Of a stretch of DNA of 64,000 bases, positions 54,753 to 63,428 are shown piece after piece (positions within the stretch are counted from its first letter, which is position 1; every line of letters begins with the position of its first letter). The notes beneath the pieces are model-generated. The model did no database searches. It saw only the letters and a list, made by a program, of their open reading frames with translations, and had not been told where the DNA came from. Origin of the DNA: Geothermovivens sp964644845 (GTDB taxonomy: Bacteria > Zhuqueibacterota > Zhuqueibacteria > Oleimicrobiales > Geothermoviventaceae); NCBI GenBank assembly GCA_964644845.1, contig CAZXXS010000109.1, positions 15,753-79,752 on the forward strand, written 5' to 3'. A program made the position numbers and the translations under genes.

Positions 54753-55793
54753 ATGAAGGTCTTTCGTCCACAACTCCTTGAATCCTGCGGCATCATTCTC
54801 ACCTACCAATGCACAAATCGTTGCCGGCATTGCCTGTACGCCGGCTCACCGCGTGCCAGAAACTGGATGAGCGAACAAGACGTGGAGTGGATGGCACGTC
54901 AACTTCGCTGCTGCAGCAGCTCGATTCACAGCATCCACCTGGCTGGTGGTGAACCCTTCATCCGCTTCGATCTACTCAAGCGAGCTGTCGAGATTTTTGC
55001 GGAACACAATCTGCCCCTCCATTACGTGGAAACCAACGCCTTTTGGGCCACGAGCGACGAACGCGCCAGGGAACTCTTGCAACAGCTGAAGGACGCTGGA
55101 CTTCCTGCCGTTTTGATCAGCGTGTCTCCGTTCCACCTGGAGTTCATCCCATTTGAGCGCACGCAACGGGCCGTGAGGATCGCCAGTGAGATCTTCGGTC
55201 CTTTTGGCACCCTGTTGTTCACGGAACGCTTCTACCACCACTTTACCTCTCTTGGCATCACGGGTCGACTGGCTTTTGAAGATTACCTGAAACTCGTCCC
55301 ACGGGACTGGCTTGCCCGGCAGCTCCTGACGGACTACCAGTTTGTGCCTGGTGGCAGGGCTGTTACCATGCTCGCGGATCTGTTCCCGCACCGGCCGGCA
55401 GAACATTTCTTCGGCGAGACGTGCGCCTCTCAGCTCGGGTACGGCGGACACGTGCACCTGGACCTCTACCGAAACTACATCGGTGGCTTGTGCGCCGGAA
55501 TCTCGCTGGGTCAACCCGCAAATCTGACGGACCTTTTCGGTGCAGGCGTGGACCTAGCCAAACACCCTGTGCTCGAGCGCCTTGTCAATGCCGGCATTCG
55601 TGGCCTTTACGACTGGGCCGTCAAAGAACACGGCTACCAGCCGCGATCGGAAGGCTACATCGCCAAATGCCACCTGTGCGTGGACATCCGTAAACACCTT
55701 TGGGATACGGGGTTCCGGCCGCCCGAATTGTCCCCACCTGAGTTCTACGAGCATCTCACCGAGGTTCCCCCCTCCGCACAAAGAAACCCGTAG
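54753..55793 (+). CDS. Radical SAM protein of unknown role
   Basis: 346 residues from ATG 54753. The SAM-cluster cysteines are C20-x3-C24-x2-C27 (CTNRCRHC), followed by HLAGGEPF. The C-terminal third has further cysteines (ETCAS near 226, GGLCAG near 250 and KCHLCVDI near 318), suggesting an auxiliary Fe-S site. The chain resembles radical SAM/SPASM-type enzymes, but I cannot assign a reaction or a peptide substrate; no small precursor gene is visible next to it. It ends 90 bases before nikR and might be read into it, but nikR has its own promoter. Confidence 0.85.
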   Translation: MKVFRPQLLESCGIILTYQCTNRCRHCLYAGSPRARNWMSEQDVEWMARQLRCCSSSIHSIHLAGGEPFIRFDLLKRAVEIFAEHNLPLHYVETNAFWATSDERARELLQQLKDAGLPAVLISVSPFHLEFIPFERTQRAVRIASEIFGPFGTLLFTERFYHHFTSLGITGRLAFEDYLKLVPRDWLARQLLTDYQFVPGGRAVTMLADLFPHRPAEHFFGETCASQLGYGGHVHLDLYRNYIGGLCAGISLGQPANLTDLFGAGVDLAKHPVLERLVNAGIRGLYDWAVKEHGYQPRSEGYIAKCHLCVDIRKHLWDTGFRPPELSPPEFYEHLTEVPPSAQRNP

Positions 55794-55828
55794 CCATCCC
55801 CCGTAAAGCAAGTGAAGAAAAAAACGGT

Positions 55829-55857
55829 TTGCAATTCTCAGGAAATAGTGTTACTTT
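55829..55857 (+). promoter_or_regulatory. nikR promoter
   Basis: TTGCAA (55829-55834), 17-base spacer, TACTTT (55852-55857). The -10 hexamer overlaps the left arm of the NikR operator, so NikR binding would block RNA polymerase. Confidence 0.65.
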
Positions 55858-55874
55858 TTTACAGAACGTAACAC
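55848..55874. promoter_or_regulatory. NikR operator
   Basis: A perfect inverted repeat GTGTTAC-N13-GTAACAC (55848-55854 and 55868-55874). This matches the GTGTTAC-N13/14-GTAACAC site described for Geobacter uraniireducens NikR rather than the E. coli site. It lies 9 bases before the nikR ATG, implying autoregulation. Confidence 0.9.
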
Positions 55875-55883
55875 GGAGGGAGC

Positions 55884-56303
55884 ATGGCCGAATTGGTTCG
55901 TTTCAGCATTTCGATGGACCAGGATCTTCTGGCGCGCTTCGACGAGCTCATCCGGAAACGCGGGTACACTAATCGTTCCGAAGCCGTACGCGACCTCGTC
56001 CGCGATGCGCTCGTCCGGCAGGCGTGGGAGGAAGAGGACAGAGAGGTTGCGGGCACGATCACCCTTGTGTACGATCACCACAAGCACGAGCTGGCTGACC
56101 GGCTCACTGACGTGCAGCACAAATTTCTGGAGCAGATCGTTGCCAGCCTGCATGTGCATTTGGACGAGGACAACTGTCTCGAGGTGCTGGCTGTTCGTGG
56201 TCGAGGGAAGGACATCCAGCAGATCGCCGACGTCCTGCTGAGCCACAAGGGCGTGAAACACGGTCGCCTCGTGACCACCTGCACGGGCAAACACCTGCCG
56301 TAG
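55884..56303 (+). CDS. nikR: Nickel-responsive regulator NikR
   Basis: 139 residues, the standard length. The N-terminal ribbon-helix-helix (about 1-50: RFSISMDQDLLARFDELI) binds DNA. The C-terminal ACT-like domain holds the high-affinity nickel ligands in the E. coli spacing: His79, His90, His92 and Cys98. ATG 55884 follows GGAGG. The operator upstream fits an autoregulated repressor. The downstream TonB receptor, ECF-like and methyltransferase genes run in the same direction, so they may be cotranscribed or separately nickel-controlled. Confidence 0.96.
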   Translation: MAELVRFSISMDQDLLARFDELIRKRGYTNRSEAVRDLVRDALVRQAWEEEDREVAGTITLVYDHHKHELADRLTDVQHKFLEQIVASLHVHLDEDNCLEVLAVRGRGKDIQQIADVLLSHKGVKHGRLVTTCTGKHLP

Positions 56304-56591
56304 GAAAGCGGGTCGCCGGGTTGCACCTCCAACCCCGGAACCGGAGAGAGCACTCCGCGGCCGGAATCACAACGTTCGCTTCCCCTGTGTCGTCGCGCTG
56401 AAAAATGCACCGGGCGGAAGAGGGTGTACCTTACTGCTGTCCTTGTTTTCCGGGCTGCTCGCTTTGCCGTCCTGGTGCTGCAACAAACCGGTACATTCGG
56501 GTAAAGGGGCACAAACGAAGAGGGGCGCGCAAATGAAGAACTGAGTTCGGTGAGCGGCATCTTTGTTCAGCCACATTTCGGAGGAGAGGAC

Positions 56592-58436
56592 ATGAAACGC
56601 ACATCTCTGGTCGGCATTACCTTTCTTCTGGCAGGTCTGCCACTCGTTTCGGTCGTAGCTGGAGCCAATACGGTACCGGCCGACTCCGTGAAGTACCATT
56701 TCAACCCCATCGTCGTCACAGCGAACAAGGCGCGCGGTGCCCTGCGCGACGTGGATGCTACAGTCTCCGTGATCCCAGCGTCTACACCACGTCTTTTCGG
56801 GGCCACCACGGTACCCGACGCCCTGAACTACGCTACCCCAGACATTTACGTTACCCAGCGCGGTGTGATGGGTTTCGGCGTCGCAGCCGGGGCGGCAGGT
56901 GGGATCACGCTACGGGGAGTCGGAGGCACACCGAACACGCAGATCCTGATGCTCATCAACGGGCGTCCCGATTTCATGGGGATGATGGGCCATCCCCTGC
57001 CAGACGCGTACGATCTCGAGAGTGTAGACCGGATTGAAGTCGTGCGCGGCCCTGCCTCGGTCCTCTACGGCAGTAACGCGATGGGTGGTGTGATCAACAT
57101 CATTCAGCACCGGGTCCGACACCGGGGATTCGAGTCCAGCGCACGCGTTCGCCGCGGGTCCTACAACACTCGTGTTCTCTCGGCCATGCACGGCGGCAAC
57201 ACCGGCCGATTCGACTACATGGTGACGGGTTCAACCAAACACACTGATGGCCACAGGCCATCGTCCCAGTTCGACGCGTCCAACGGCTCCGCACACCTGG
57301 CGTACCGTCCGCATGCGGCCTTGGAAATTTCTGCCAACGCGAACGTGGCCAGGTACAAAGCCTACGATCCGGGGCCCATTTCGAAACCGTACACAGACCA
57401 CTGGGTCGACATCCTACGTCAGGGCCTTGACTTTGGTCTGAAAAGCAAGACCCTTTTGGGTGAGATCAATGCCAGAGTCTACGGCAATTTTGGGCGCCAC
57501 GACATCTACGATGGCTGGCATTCCGAGGATCGAACCCTTGGACTAACCACCTACCTCAATGCAAAACCGACGACGGGAAACCTCACCACCGTGGGTTTCG
57601 ATTTGATGCGCTACGGTGGCAAAGCCGAAAACCGAGAACGTCACCACAATTTCGGCGAGTACTACATTACCGACTGGGCCCCGTACGTACACATTCGGCA
57701 AGTCCTGAGTCCAAAAGCCATCGCCTCTGCCGGTCTACGAGTTGAGCATCACGAGTTGTTCGGGTACGAAGCTGTACCCAAATTCGGTCTGGTCCTCGAG
57801 CCTGCGTCAGCGTTGACAATCCGTTTCACGTCGGGCAAAGGGTTCCGCAACCCGACCATTCGCGAACTTTACCTTTTTCCCGCGCCTACGCCAACCCTGG
57901 AGCCTGAACGCTTGTGGAACAACGAGGTCGGTTTGCAGGTCAGGCCCTCCGCTCACATTTTCGCCGATCTGGCGTTGTTTCGCGCCCACGGTACAAATCT
58001 GATAAGGGTCTCGGGCCGGTACCCGAACCTGAAACTGAGCAACTCCGGTGAATTCGTACACAAGGGTTTTGAATGGGATTTCCGCTGGCGACCAAACACG
58101 CGGTTCCGCGCCCGTTTCTTCGGCTCTTTGCTGGATCCTGACCAGCAGACGCGCTACGCTCCAAAGCGTCGGTTTGGCGTAACCGTAAGTCAGAGCATCG
58201 GGAAAGCCGAATTTAGCCTGCACCTCGACCGGGTGGAAGAGCTTTACGGCGAGGATTTCTACAGAGAACGCTTGCCGGATTACACGCTGCTTGACTTGGC
58301 CGCCTCCGTGCAGGTTACACCCGCTCTTGGTTTCATTACGCGCGTCGAGAACGTACTCGACACATCCTACCAGGCCATGCTGGGGTATCCAATGCCTGGT
58401 CGCACGTTTTCGCTCGAGCTCAGGATTGGCCGATGA
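56592..58436 (+). CDS. TonB-dependent outer-membrane receptor
   Basis: 614 residues; ATG 56592 with GGAGG 7 bases ahead. A signal peptide spans about 1-25. A plug domain (about 35-165) contains ITLRGVGGTPNTQILMLING and VDRIEVVRGPASVLYGSNAMGGVINI. The rest is a 22-strand-type barrel ending FSLELRIGR. The short TonB box is probably within FNPIVVTANK. The size is BtuB-like. Position after nikR and before an ECF S-like protein suggests uptake of a nickel/cobalt chelate or cobalamin; no cobalamin riboswitch was found. Its stop overlaps the next gene (ATGA). Confidence 0.94.
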   Translation: MKRTSLVGITFLLAGLPLVSVVAGANTVPADSVKYHFNPIVVTANKARGALRDVDATVSVIPASTPRLFGATTVPDALNYATPDIYVTQRGVMGFGVAAGAAGGITLRGVGGTPNTQILMLINGRPDFMGMMGHPLPDAYDLESVDRIEVVRGPASVLYGSNAMGGVINIIQHRVRHRGFESSARVRRGSYNTRVLSAMHGGNTGRFDYMVTGSTKHTDGHRPSSQFDASNGSAHLAYRPHAALEISANANVARYKAYDPGPISKPYTDHWVDILRQGLDFGLKSKTLLGEINARVYGNFGRHDIYDGWHSEDRTLGLTTYLNAKPTTGNLTTVGFDLMRYGGKAENRERHHNFGEYYITDWAPYVHIRQVLSPKAIASAGLRVEHHELFGYEAVPKFGLVLEPASALTIRFTSGKGFRNPTIRELYLFPAPTPTLEPERLWNNEVGLQVRPSAHIFADLALFRAHGTNLIRVSGRYPNLKLSNSGEFVHKGFEWDFRWRPNTRFRARFFGSLLDPDQQTRYAPKRRFGVTVSQSIGKAEFSLHLDRVEELYGEDFYRERLPDYTLLDLAASVQVTPALGFITRVENVLDTSYQAMLGYPMPGRTFSLELRIGR

Positions 58437-58966
58437 CCGAAGAGCTCAAAACCTCGGGGAACGCCTTCAGGCCAGTCCCCTTGCCGGGGCTGGCCCTGGC
58501 AGCTCTTGTCGTTGCACTTGGTGTACTGCTACCAATCGTGTTTCATACGGTCGGACTTGGGCCGGTTTTTCTGCCGATGTTCTTACCGATCGCAGTCGGT
58601 GCGTTTTTCCTTTCGCCAGGTGTCGCCGCCGCTGTTGGTCTGGTTACCCCGCTCATTTCGTCTTTGACCACAGGCATGCCACCTTGGATGCCGCCAGTGG
58701 CACCCGTACTCACGCTCGAACTGGTGCTTTTTGGCGCTTTGGTTTCCTGGCTGAACCGTCGTGGGCTGCAGCCTTTCGTTGCGCTGGCGCTTGCGTTGAT
58801 CGTTGACCGATTGTTCCTGCTGCTCGTGGTCCTGTTTGTGGCTCCTCTTTTCGGCTGGCCCAAACAGGCTTTCAGCATCGGGGCCGTGCTTTCCGGCCTG
58901 CCTGGTGTGGTCCTCATCCTGGTGGTGGCCCCACCGCTACTGCGCCGTCTTGCACCCGATCCCTGA
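58433..58966 (+). CDS. ECF-transporter S-component-like membrane protein
   Basis: 177 residues, six hydrophobic helices. It overlaps the receptor gene by 4 bases (ATGA). The sequence VFLPMFLPIAVGAFFLSPGVAAAVGLV followed by SSLTTGMPPWMP resembles uncharacterised ECF S components (substrate-binding, six helices, 170-200 residues). It is not NikM/CbiM, which begin with a conserved MHIPDG-type N-terminus. Energising A and T subunits must be encoded elsewhere. It would carry the receptor's cargo across the inner membrane. Confidence 0.75.
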   Translation: MTEELKTSGNAFRPVPLPGLALAALVVALGVLLPIVFHTVGLGPVFLPMFLPIAVGAFFLSPGVAAAVGLVTPLISSLTTGMPPWMPPVAPVLTLELVLFGALVSWLNRRGLQPFVALALALIVDRLFLLLVVLFVAPLFGWPKQAFSIGAVLSGLPGVVLILVVAPPLLRRLAPDP

Positions 58967-58976
58967 GGACGTGTGG

Positions 58977-59588
58977 ATGGACACGACCGAGACAAGGCTG
59001 GCTTTTTTCGATCGAATCGCGGAAAAGTGGCTTTGCAAGCACCGCAACCACCCACGGCTGGAGGAAGTTGTGCGTTACGTAGGGGCACGGCCCGGCCAGA
59101 CGGTGCTGGATGTGGCAGCGGGTCCTGGGTTACTTTCGCACTTGCTCGCGGAAAAAGTCGGAAAGCACGGTCGTGTGGTGGCGCTGGACTTCTCCGCTCG
59201 GATGACGCAACTCGCACGTGAAGAGTGTCGCAACTGTAGCCAGGCACTGGTCGTACGCGGCGATGCCCAGATCCTTCCACTTGGCAAGGCAGCTTTCGAC
59301 CGCGTTGTTATGTGTGCCGCACTGCCTCACTTCCCTGACTGGCGTACCGCTCTGGCCGAAGCGGCGCGCGTACTGAAGCCGACTGGACGTCTCGTGATCG
59401 TTCATTTGCTCAGTAGTTCGGAGCTTCGCGAAGTCCACCGCCGCGCGGGACGCCCTGTTGTGGGCGATCTGCTGCCGCCACTGAAGGTGTTGCTGCAACA
59501 GCTGCTGTCGCTGCATCTGGGGGTGACCACGTTTCGGGATGAGCCCGGGCTCTACCTCGTCCAGGCAACCAAGCTGAGCGTTTCGTAG
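58977..59588 (+). CDS. Class I SAM-dependent methyltransferase
   Basis: 203 residues. ATG 58977 is preferred because TGAGGA lies 7 bases upstream; GTG 58971 is an alternative. Motif I is VLDVAAGPGLLS, motif II has VVALDFSARM, and CAALPHFPDWRTALAEAARVLKPTGRLVI follows, as in UbiE/Methyltransf_11 proteins. It is 10 bases after the S-like gene, so probably in the same operon. It could modify a metallophore or corrinoid-type ligand (inference); the substrate is unknown. Confidence 0.9.
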   Translation: MDTTETRLAFFDRIAEKWLCKHRNHPRLEEVVRYVGARPGQTVLDVAAGPGLLSHLLAEKVGKHGRVVALDFSARMTQLAREECRNCSQALVVRGDAQILPLGKAAFDRVVMCAALPHFPDWRTALAEAARVLKPTGRLVIVHLLSSSELREVHRRAGRPVVGDLLPPLKVLLQQLLSLHLGVTTFRDEPGLYLVQATKLSVS

Positions 59589-60381
59589 AGGAACTGTGTC
59601 CGCGGGACTGGCAACACCAGGCAACAGAGTTTGGCAAACTGCACGTTGGTTTCGCAATTTCCAACGGAACCCTGCCGCATTCTGAAAAGGGTCGACACGT
59701 CGAGTCCAACATGTCACAAAGACCCCTGGTCCCACCCACAACGTAAGCCACTTTCTTCCCACGATGAACGGGCAAGAAGAACCCGAAGTTTTGCTTTTGG
59801 TCAGAGTGCCGGGTGGATGGTATCCCAGAAATGCCTCGAGTAGCCGTGTGGCGGGCGAGTTTCAAAGCCTGCGGCGTTCTGCGCGTGGCATAACTACACC
59901 CTTCGCTCTTCCCGGAGCAGATGCCAAAGGTTCTCCGTAGTCCGGAAATTCTGTTCCTCCCTCCAAATCAACCGGGAGCTTTCCTCCTCGTCACGTGGAG
60001 ACAGGCTTTCTCAGGTACGCTCGATCACAACAAAATGAGCGGCCTGCTGACAGGACAGGACCCTTCGGAGCTTGGAACTTCACTGCGGAGACGCCAGGTG
60101 CTGTTCGGATCAGCGTTGCTCAGCCCCCGCTCCAGCTGTCAGCCAAAGCGAAACCGTCGTTCCCTTTCAGCAGAAAGGTTGAAGCATCCCTGCGTCGTTG
60201 GTTTCGCGAAAATCACCTCTCCACGGTCAGAGTTTGAAATCAAAGGACCGGCTAAAGTCAACTGACAAGTGCTCCTGATCAAGAACCGGAAGCTCAACAG
60301 GTGGTCGCCGACGTCATGGCATGCCTCTTGCAAGCCTGCGGCAAAAAGTACTGGGTTCTTCAAAAGTCCCGGAGGAAAGCG
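59589..60381. other. Intergenic region with a sigma-54 promoter at its right end
   Basis: 793 bases. The right 70 hold the RpoN promoter and the GGAGG of the next gene. A 58-codon frame at 59764-59940 has no Shine-Dalgarno or family match. Nothing else recognised. Confidence 0.45.
60317..60332 (+). promoter_or_regulatory. Sigma-54 promoter of the YdjM-type gene
   Basis: TGGCATG-CCTC-TTGCA is a full match to the RpoN consensus (TGGCAYR-N4-TTGCW) with GG-N10-GC spacing. The start would be near 60343, 39 bases before the TTG start codon at 60382. Confidence 0.85.
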
Positions 60382-60945
60382 TTGCCTTCTCCGATCGCAC
60401 ATTCACTTGCTGGCCTGATCGTCTACCGGGCTTGCGGGCAGCAGGCCAAAAAGCTTGCACACCCAGCCGGTGTCGCACTTGTGGCGGTTGTGGCTGCGAA
60501 TCTACCCGACGCCGATTTTCTGCCCGGGCTTCTCAGCGGAGATGTCAACCGTTTCCACCACGCTCTTACCCACAGCATGGGCTTCCTCGTTGCGAGCATG
60601 CTTGGCACTTTCTTGTTGACTCGAAGGCTCCGCTCACCCGCCAAACCGTGGACCACCTTGGTCGGCTTCGCAGTCGCCAGTCACCTTTTGCTCGATTTTT
60701 TCACGGTCGACACCCGGTCTCCCTACGGCATCCCGCTCTTGTGGCCATTGTCGAATCGCGTGTTCCTGGCCCCCCATCCATTCTTTCTCGACATCCAGCG
60801 CTCAGCCAATCCAGCCCTGTTCCTCCCCAGCCTTTTTTCGTCGCACAACCTCACGGCCGCCTGTCGGGAGATTTTGTTCGTGGGTGGCGTACTTCTCCTT
60901 ATCGAATTCGTGCGCAAAGTTGTCACTGGCTTCCCAAGGGATTGA
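60382..60945 (+). CDS. YdjM/DUF457-type membrane protein (predicted metal-dependent hydrolase)
   Basis: 187 residues from TTG 60382, fixed by GGAGG (60371-60375) 6 bases upstream and by the RpoN promoter just before it. N-terminal PSPIAHSLAGL, ANLPDADFLPGL and RFHHALTHSMGF are the His/Asp motifs of the DUF457 family, followed by ASHLLLDFFTVD. Four to five hydrophobic helices are present. Family members are integral membrane proteins with a predicted metal site (as in LexA-regulated YdjM and phospholipase-C-related folds); biochemical function is unproven. The sigma-54 promoter implies regulated expression. Confidence 0.88.
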   Translation: MPSPIAHSLAGLIVYRACGQQAKKLAHPAGVALVAVVAANLPDADFLPGLLSGDVNRFHHALTHSMGFLVASMLGTFLLTRRLRSPAKPWTTLVGFAVASHLLLDFFTVDTRSPYGIPLLWPLSNRVFLAPHPFFLDIQRSANPALFLPSLFSSHNLTAACREILFVGGVLLLIEFVRKVVTGFPRD

Positions 60946-61265
60946 GCTGTCGCTCAGGTTCTGCCTTGCGTTTTCTGCCTAACCTGGTGAAGCTACAGCA
61001 CATCTGGGGCACCGGATCTAAAGTATCCGCGAGGCAGTGCCGATGTTCATCCAAAGTGTTTAGACAGCCCTCCGAAGCCGAGCGTCGCACTGCGAACATC
61101 AGCAAGCAGAAAAGGCCTCCACACGTCAACGTCAGTAAGAACTGGGGTCGTCGATCCCCGTTCACATGAGGCCAGTGGCAAGGCCAGGAGGGGACACGGG
61201 AGAAGCAAGCGGCCAGCGCCGTTTGCCACGCAGAACGATGGCAGGAACCACGGGGAGAAACTCAC
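60946..61265. other. Upstream region of the chemoreceptor gene
   Basis: 320 bases. Contains the sigma-28-like element at 61019-61046 and the ribosome site at the right end. No gene. Confidence 0.4.
61019..61046 (+). promoter_or_regulatory. Possible sigma-28 (FliA) promoter
   Basis: TAAA (61019-61022), 16 bases, then GCCGATGT (61039-61046), against the flagellar consensus TAAA-N15-GCCGATAA. The spacing is one base long and the last two bases differ. It is credible mainly because the gene downstream is a chemoreceptor. The leader would be about 210 nt. Confidence 0.35.
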
Positions 61266-63428
61266 ATGAACCTTCGAATCAAAATTATCGCGGTCACAGC
61301 CTCGGTCATTCTGCTTGCCGGTGGTGTTTCGACCTACCTTGCCCATCTTGGGGAGAAACATGCTTGTCGGCAGTGGTTCAACAACAGCGCACAGTACCTC
61401 GTCCTTTCGACGAAAGCAGTTTGCACAACATTTGCGAGCACTTCCCTGGAGCAAGACAAGGCACAGCAAAGTGCTCTCCGGGCCGTTTCGGCGATCCGGA
61501 GCCACGGGCTCTGCGCGTTCGTACTCGGTCCAGATGGTCGTCCGCTAACAGTGTTTTCCGGTCGGTCTGAAAAGCAGACGAACGACGACGGCAAGGCTGT
61601 GGAAACCTTTGTCCGCATTGCCAAGGCGAGCAAGTCGCCCGGAATCACTCTTTTACAAACCAAGGGCAACGTGTTTGGCTTCGACCGAGAAGCGGTCGTT
61701 GCCGCCACGAGATTTCAACCCTGGGACTGGGTGATCGGTGTGGCTGGAGATCCGACTGCTGGTGTGCCTTCGTTTCTAAGCGCAGCCAGCTCGTCGTGGT
61801 GGCTCGTTTTACTCACCGTCGCGGCTGCAATCGGACTCTCACTCGTACTCATGCGTTTGGTGTTCCGCCCTCTCAGGGCCTTGGCCCAGGCTGCACATGA
61901 GGCGTCCCAGGGTAAGTCGGATGTGCGCATTCAGATCGACGCTGATCCCGAGATTCAGGAAATCGTGAGCCCGGTGAATTGCGTGATCGAGCAGGCGCTG
62001 GACCGGGCAGCCGAGCTCGAAAGCTTCCGAGAGGCCATCGTGCAACCGATGCTTACTGTTGACACCAACCTAAGGATCACCTACGCCAACCGTGCTCTTG
62101 CGGAGACCCTTGGGTACGCCACACCGGAGGAACTAATCGGCAAGAGTTACGAGGAACTCTTTGGAGAAACATCGGCAAAGAATGCGCGCAAAATCTTTGA
62201 GACAAAGCAAAACATCCGCGAGATTCACAAGACGCTTAAGAGCAAGGATGGACAAGAGATCCCGGTGATCGGTAGCGGCGGTTGCCTCCACGATCGCCGT
62301 GGCGAACCAATTGGCTTGGTGCTCACGTACGTTGATCTGCGTTCCGAGTACCAGCGCAGACAAAACTACCTGCAAACGGAAATCGCCCCCATCGAGAAAG
62401 CGCTGCTGGCGGTCAGCGAAGGTGACCTTACGGTCGATGTGCCTGACGTAGACACGCCAGAAATTCGGACACTTGCACGAGCGCTTCAACAAAGCATCGA
62501 GCGGATCCGCTCCACCATCGCCTCTGTTCAAGCGGCAAGCCAGGCCGTAGCTTCTGCCACGGATGACATCGCCTCGGCCGTTGAACGGCAAGCCGAAGGT
62601 ACGGAACGGCAGCTACGTCGCTCGGAGGAGGTAGCTGCTGCGGTTGCGGAAATGAGTCAGGTCGTTCGGGAAACCGCCACCAACACAGCCAATGCCTCAC
62701 ATCACGCGGACAGAAGTGTTCAAAAAGCGCAAGAGGGTGCAGACAGAGTCGGGAAGGGAATACTGCTTCTGCGGGACATGGTCGAGATCCTGAAGATCTC
62801 ATCGAAGCAACTCAACCACTTTCTTTCCAGTTTCAACCAAATCGACAGCATCGTGCAAATGATTGAAGAGATCGCAGATCGAACCAACTTGCTCGCTCTG
62901 AATGCCACGATCGAAGCAGCGCGTGCCGGTGAAGCGGGGCGAGGATTTTCCGTGGTCGCTGGCGAAATTCAGAAGCTGGCGGAACGCACACACACGGCAA
63001 CGGCAGAGATCAGAAAACTCGTGCAGGAGATCACAGCCAGCAGCTCCGAAATCGCGAACACGCTGTCAAAAGGCACAGCACAGGGAAAAGAGGGCGAGCA
63101 AATGGCTTCCGAATCCAGACAGCGGATGGAAGAAATCGTCGAGAGCGCCCAAATTGTCCAGGACATGGTCAGACAAATCGCTACGGCCGCAGAACAACAG
63201 TCCGCCACGGCAGACGAGATCGCTCAAAACCTGAACAGCATCGCTGAGGTGGCGCGGGGATCGACGAAGTCCGCGGAGCAAATCAGGCAGGCAGGTGAGG
63301 AACTCCGTAGACTGGTCGCTCAACTCAATGCGATTGTGAATCTGTTCAGAACGAGCGAGAAACACCAAGGCGATCTCCCGACAGCGGAAGCAGACGGGAC
63401 CGAGGTGCGGGAAGTCGAAGTGCTCTAA
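61266..63428 (+). CDS. Methyl-accepting chemotaxis protein with a PAS domain
   Basis: 720 residues from ATG 61266. TM1 is at about 7-27. A small periplasmic domain (about 30-170) contains an internal [21 protein letters not shown] strand pair, as in single-Cache domains. TM2 is at about 173-197, then a HAMP-like linker (about 198-250), a PAS domain (about 252-360; [24 protein letters not shown]) and a second HAMP-like stretch (about 370-425). The signalling coiled coil (about 430-690) has the tip [16 protein letters not shown]. The C-terminus lacks a NWETF-type pentapeptide. It signals to CheA/CheW; the PAS may sense redox or a cytoplasmic ligand. Confidence 0.94.
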   Translation: MNLRIKIIAVTASVILLAGGVSTYLAHLGEKHACRQWFNNSAQYLVLSTKAVCTTFASTSLEQDKAQQSALRAVSAIRSHGLCAFVLGPDGRPLTVFSGRSEKQTNDDGKAVETFVRIAKASKSPGITLLQTKGNVFGFDREAVVAATRFQPWDWVIGVAGDPTAGVPSFLSAASSSWWLVLLTVAAAIGLSLVLMRLVFRPLRALAQAAHEASQGKSDVRIQIDADPEIQEIVSPVNCVIEQALDRAAELESFREAIVQPMLTVDTNLRITYANRALAETLGYATPEELIGKSYEELFGETSAKNARKIFETKQNIREIHKTLKSKDGQEIPVIGSGGCLHDRRGEPIGLVLTYVDLRSEYQRRQNYLQTEIAPIEKALLAVSEGDLTVDVPDVDTPEIRTLARALQQSIERIRSTIASVQAASQAVASATDDIASAVERQAEGTERQLRRSEEVAAAVAEMSQVVRETATNTANASHHADRSVQKAQEGADRVGKGILLLRDMVEILKISSKQLNHFLSSFNQIDSIVQMIEEIADRTNLLALNATIEAARAGEAGRGFSVVAGEIQKLAERTHTATAEIRKLVQEITASSSEIANTLSKGTAQGKEGEQMASESRQRMEEIVESAQIVQDMVRQIATAAEQQSATADEIAQNLNSIAEVARGSTKSAEQIRQAGEELRRLVAQLNAIVNLFRTSEKHQGDLPTAEADGTEVREVEVL

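Noticed and set aside
56304..56591. Cobalamin riboswitch or second NikR site before the TonB receptor
   Set aside because: No B12-box-like core and no GTGTTAC/GTAACAC pair; a lone GTGTACCTTAC has no partner arm.
59764..59940. 58-codon open frame after the methyltransferase gene
   Set aside because: No Shine-Dalgarno, no hydrophobic or family signature.
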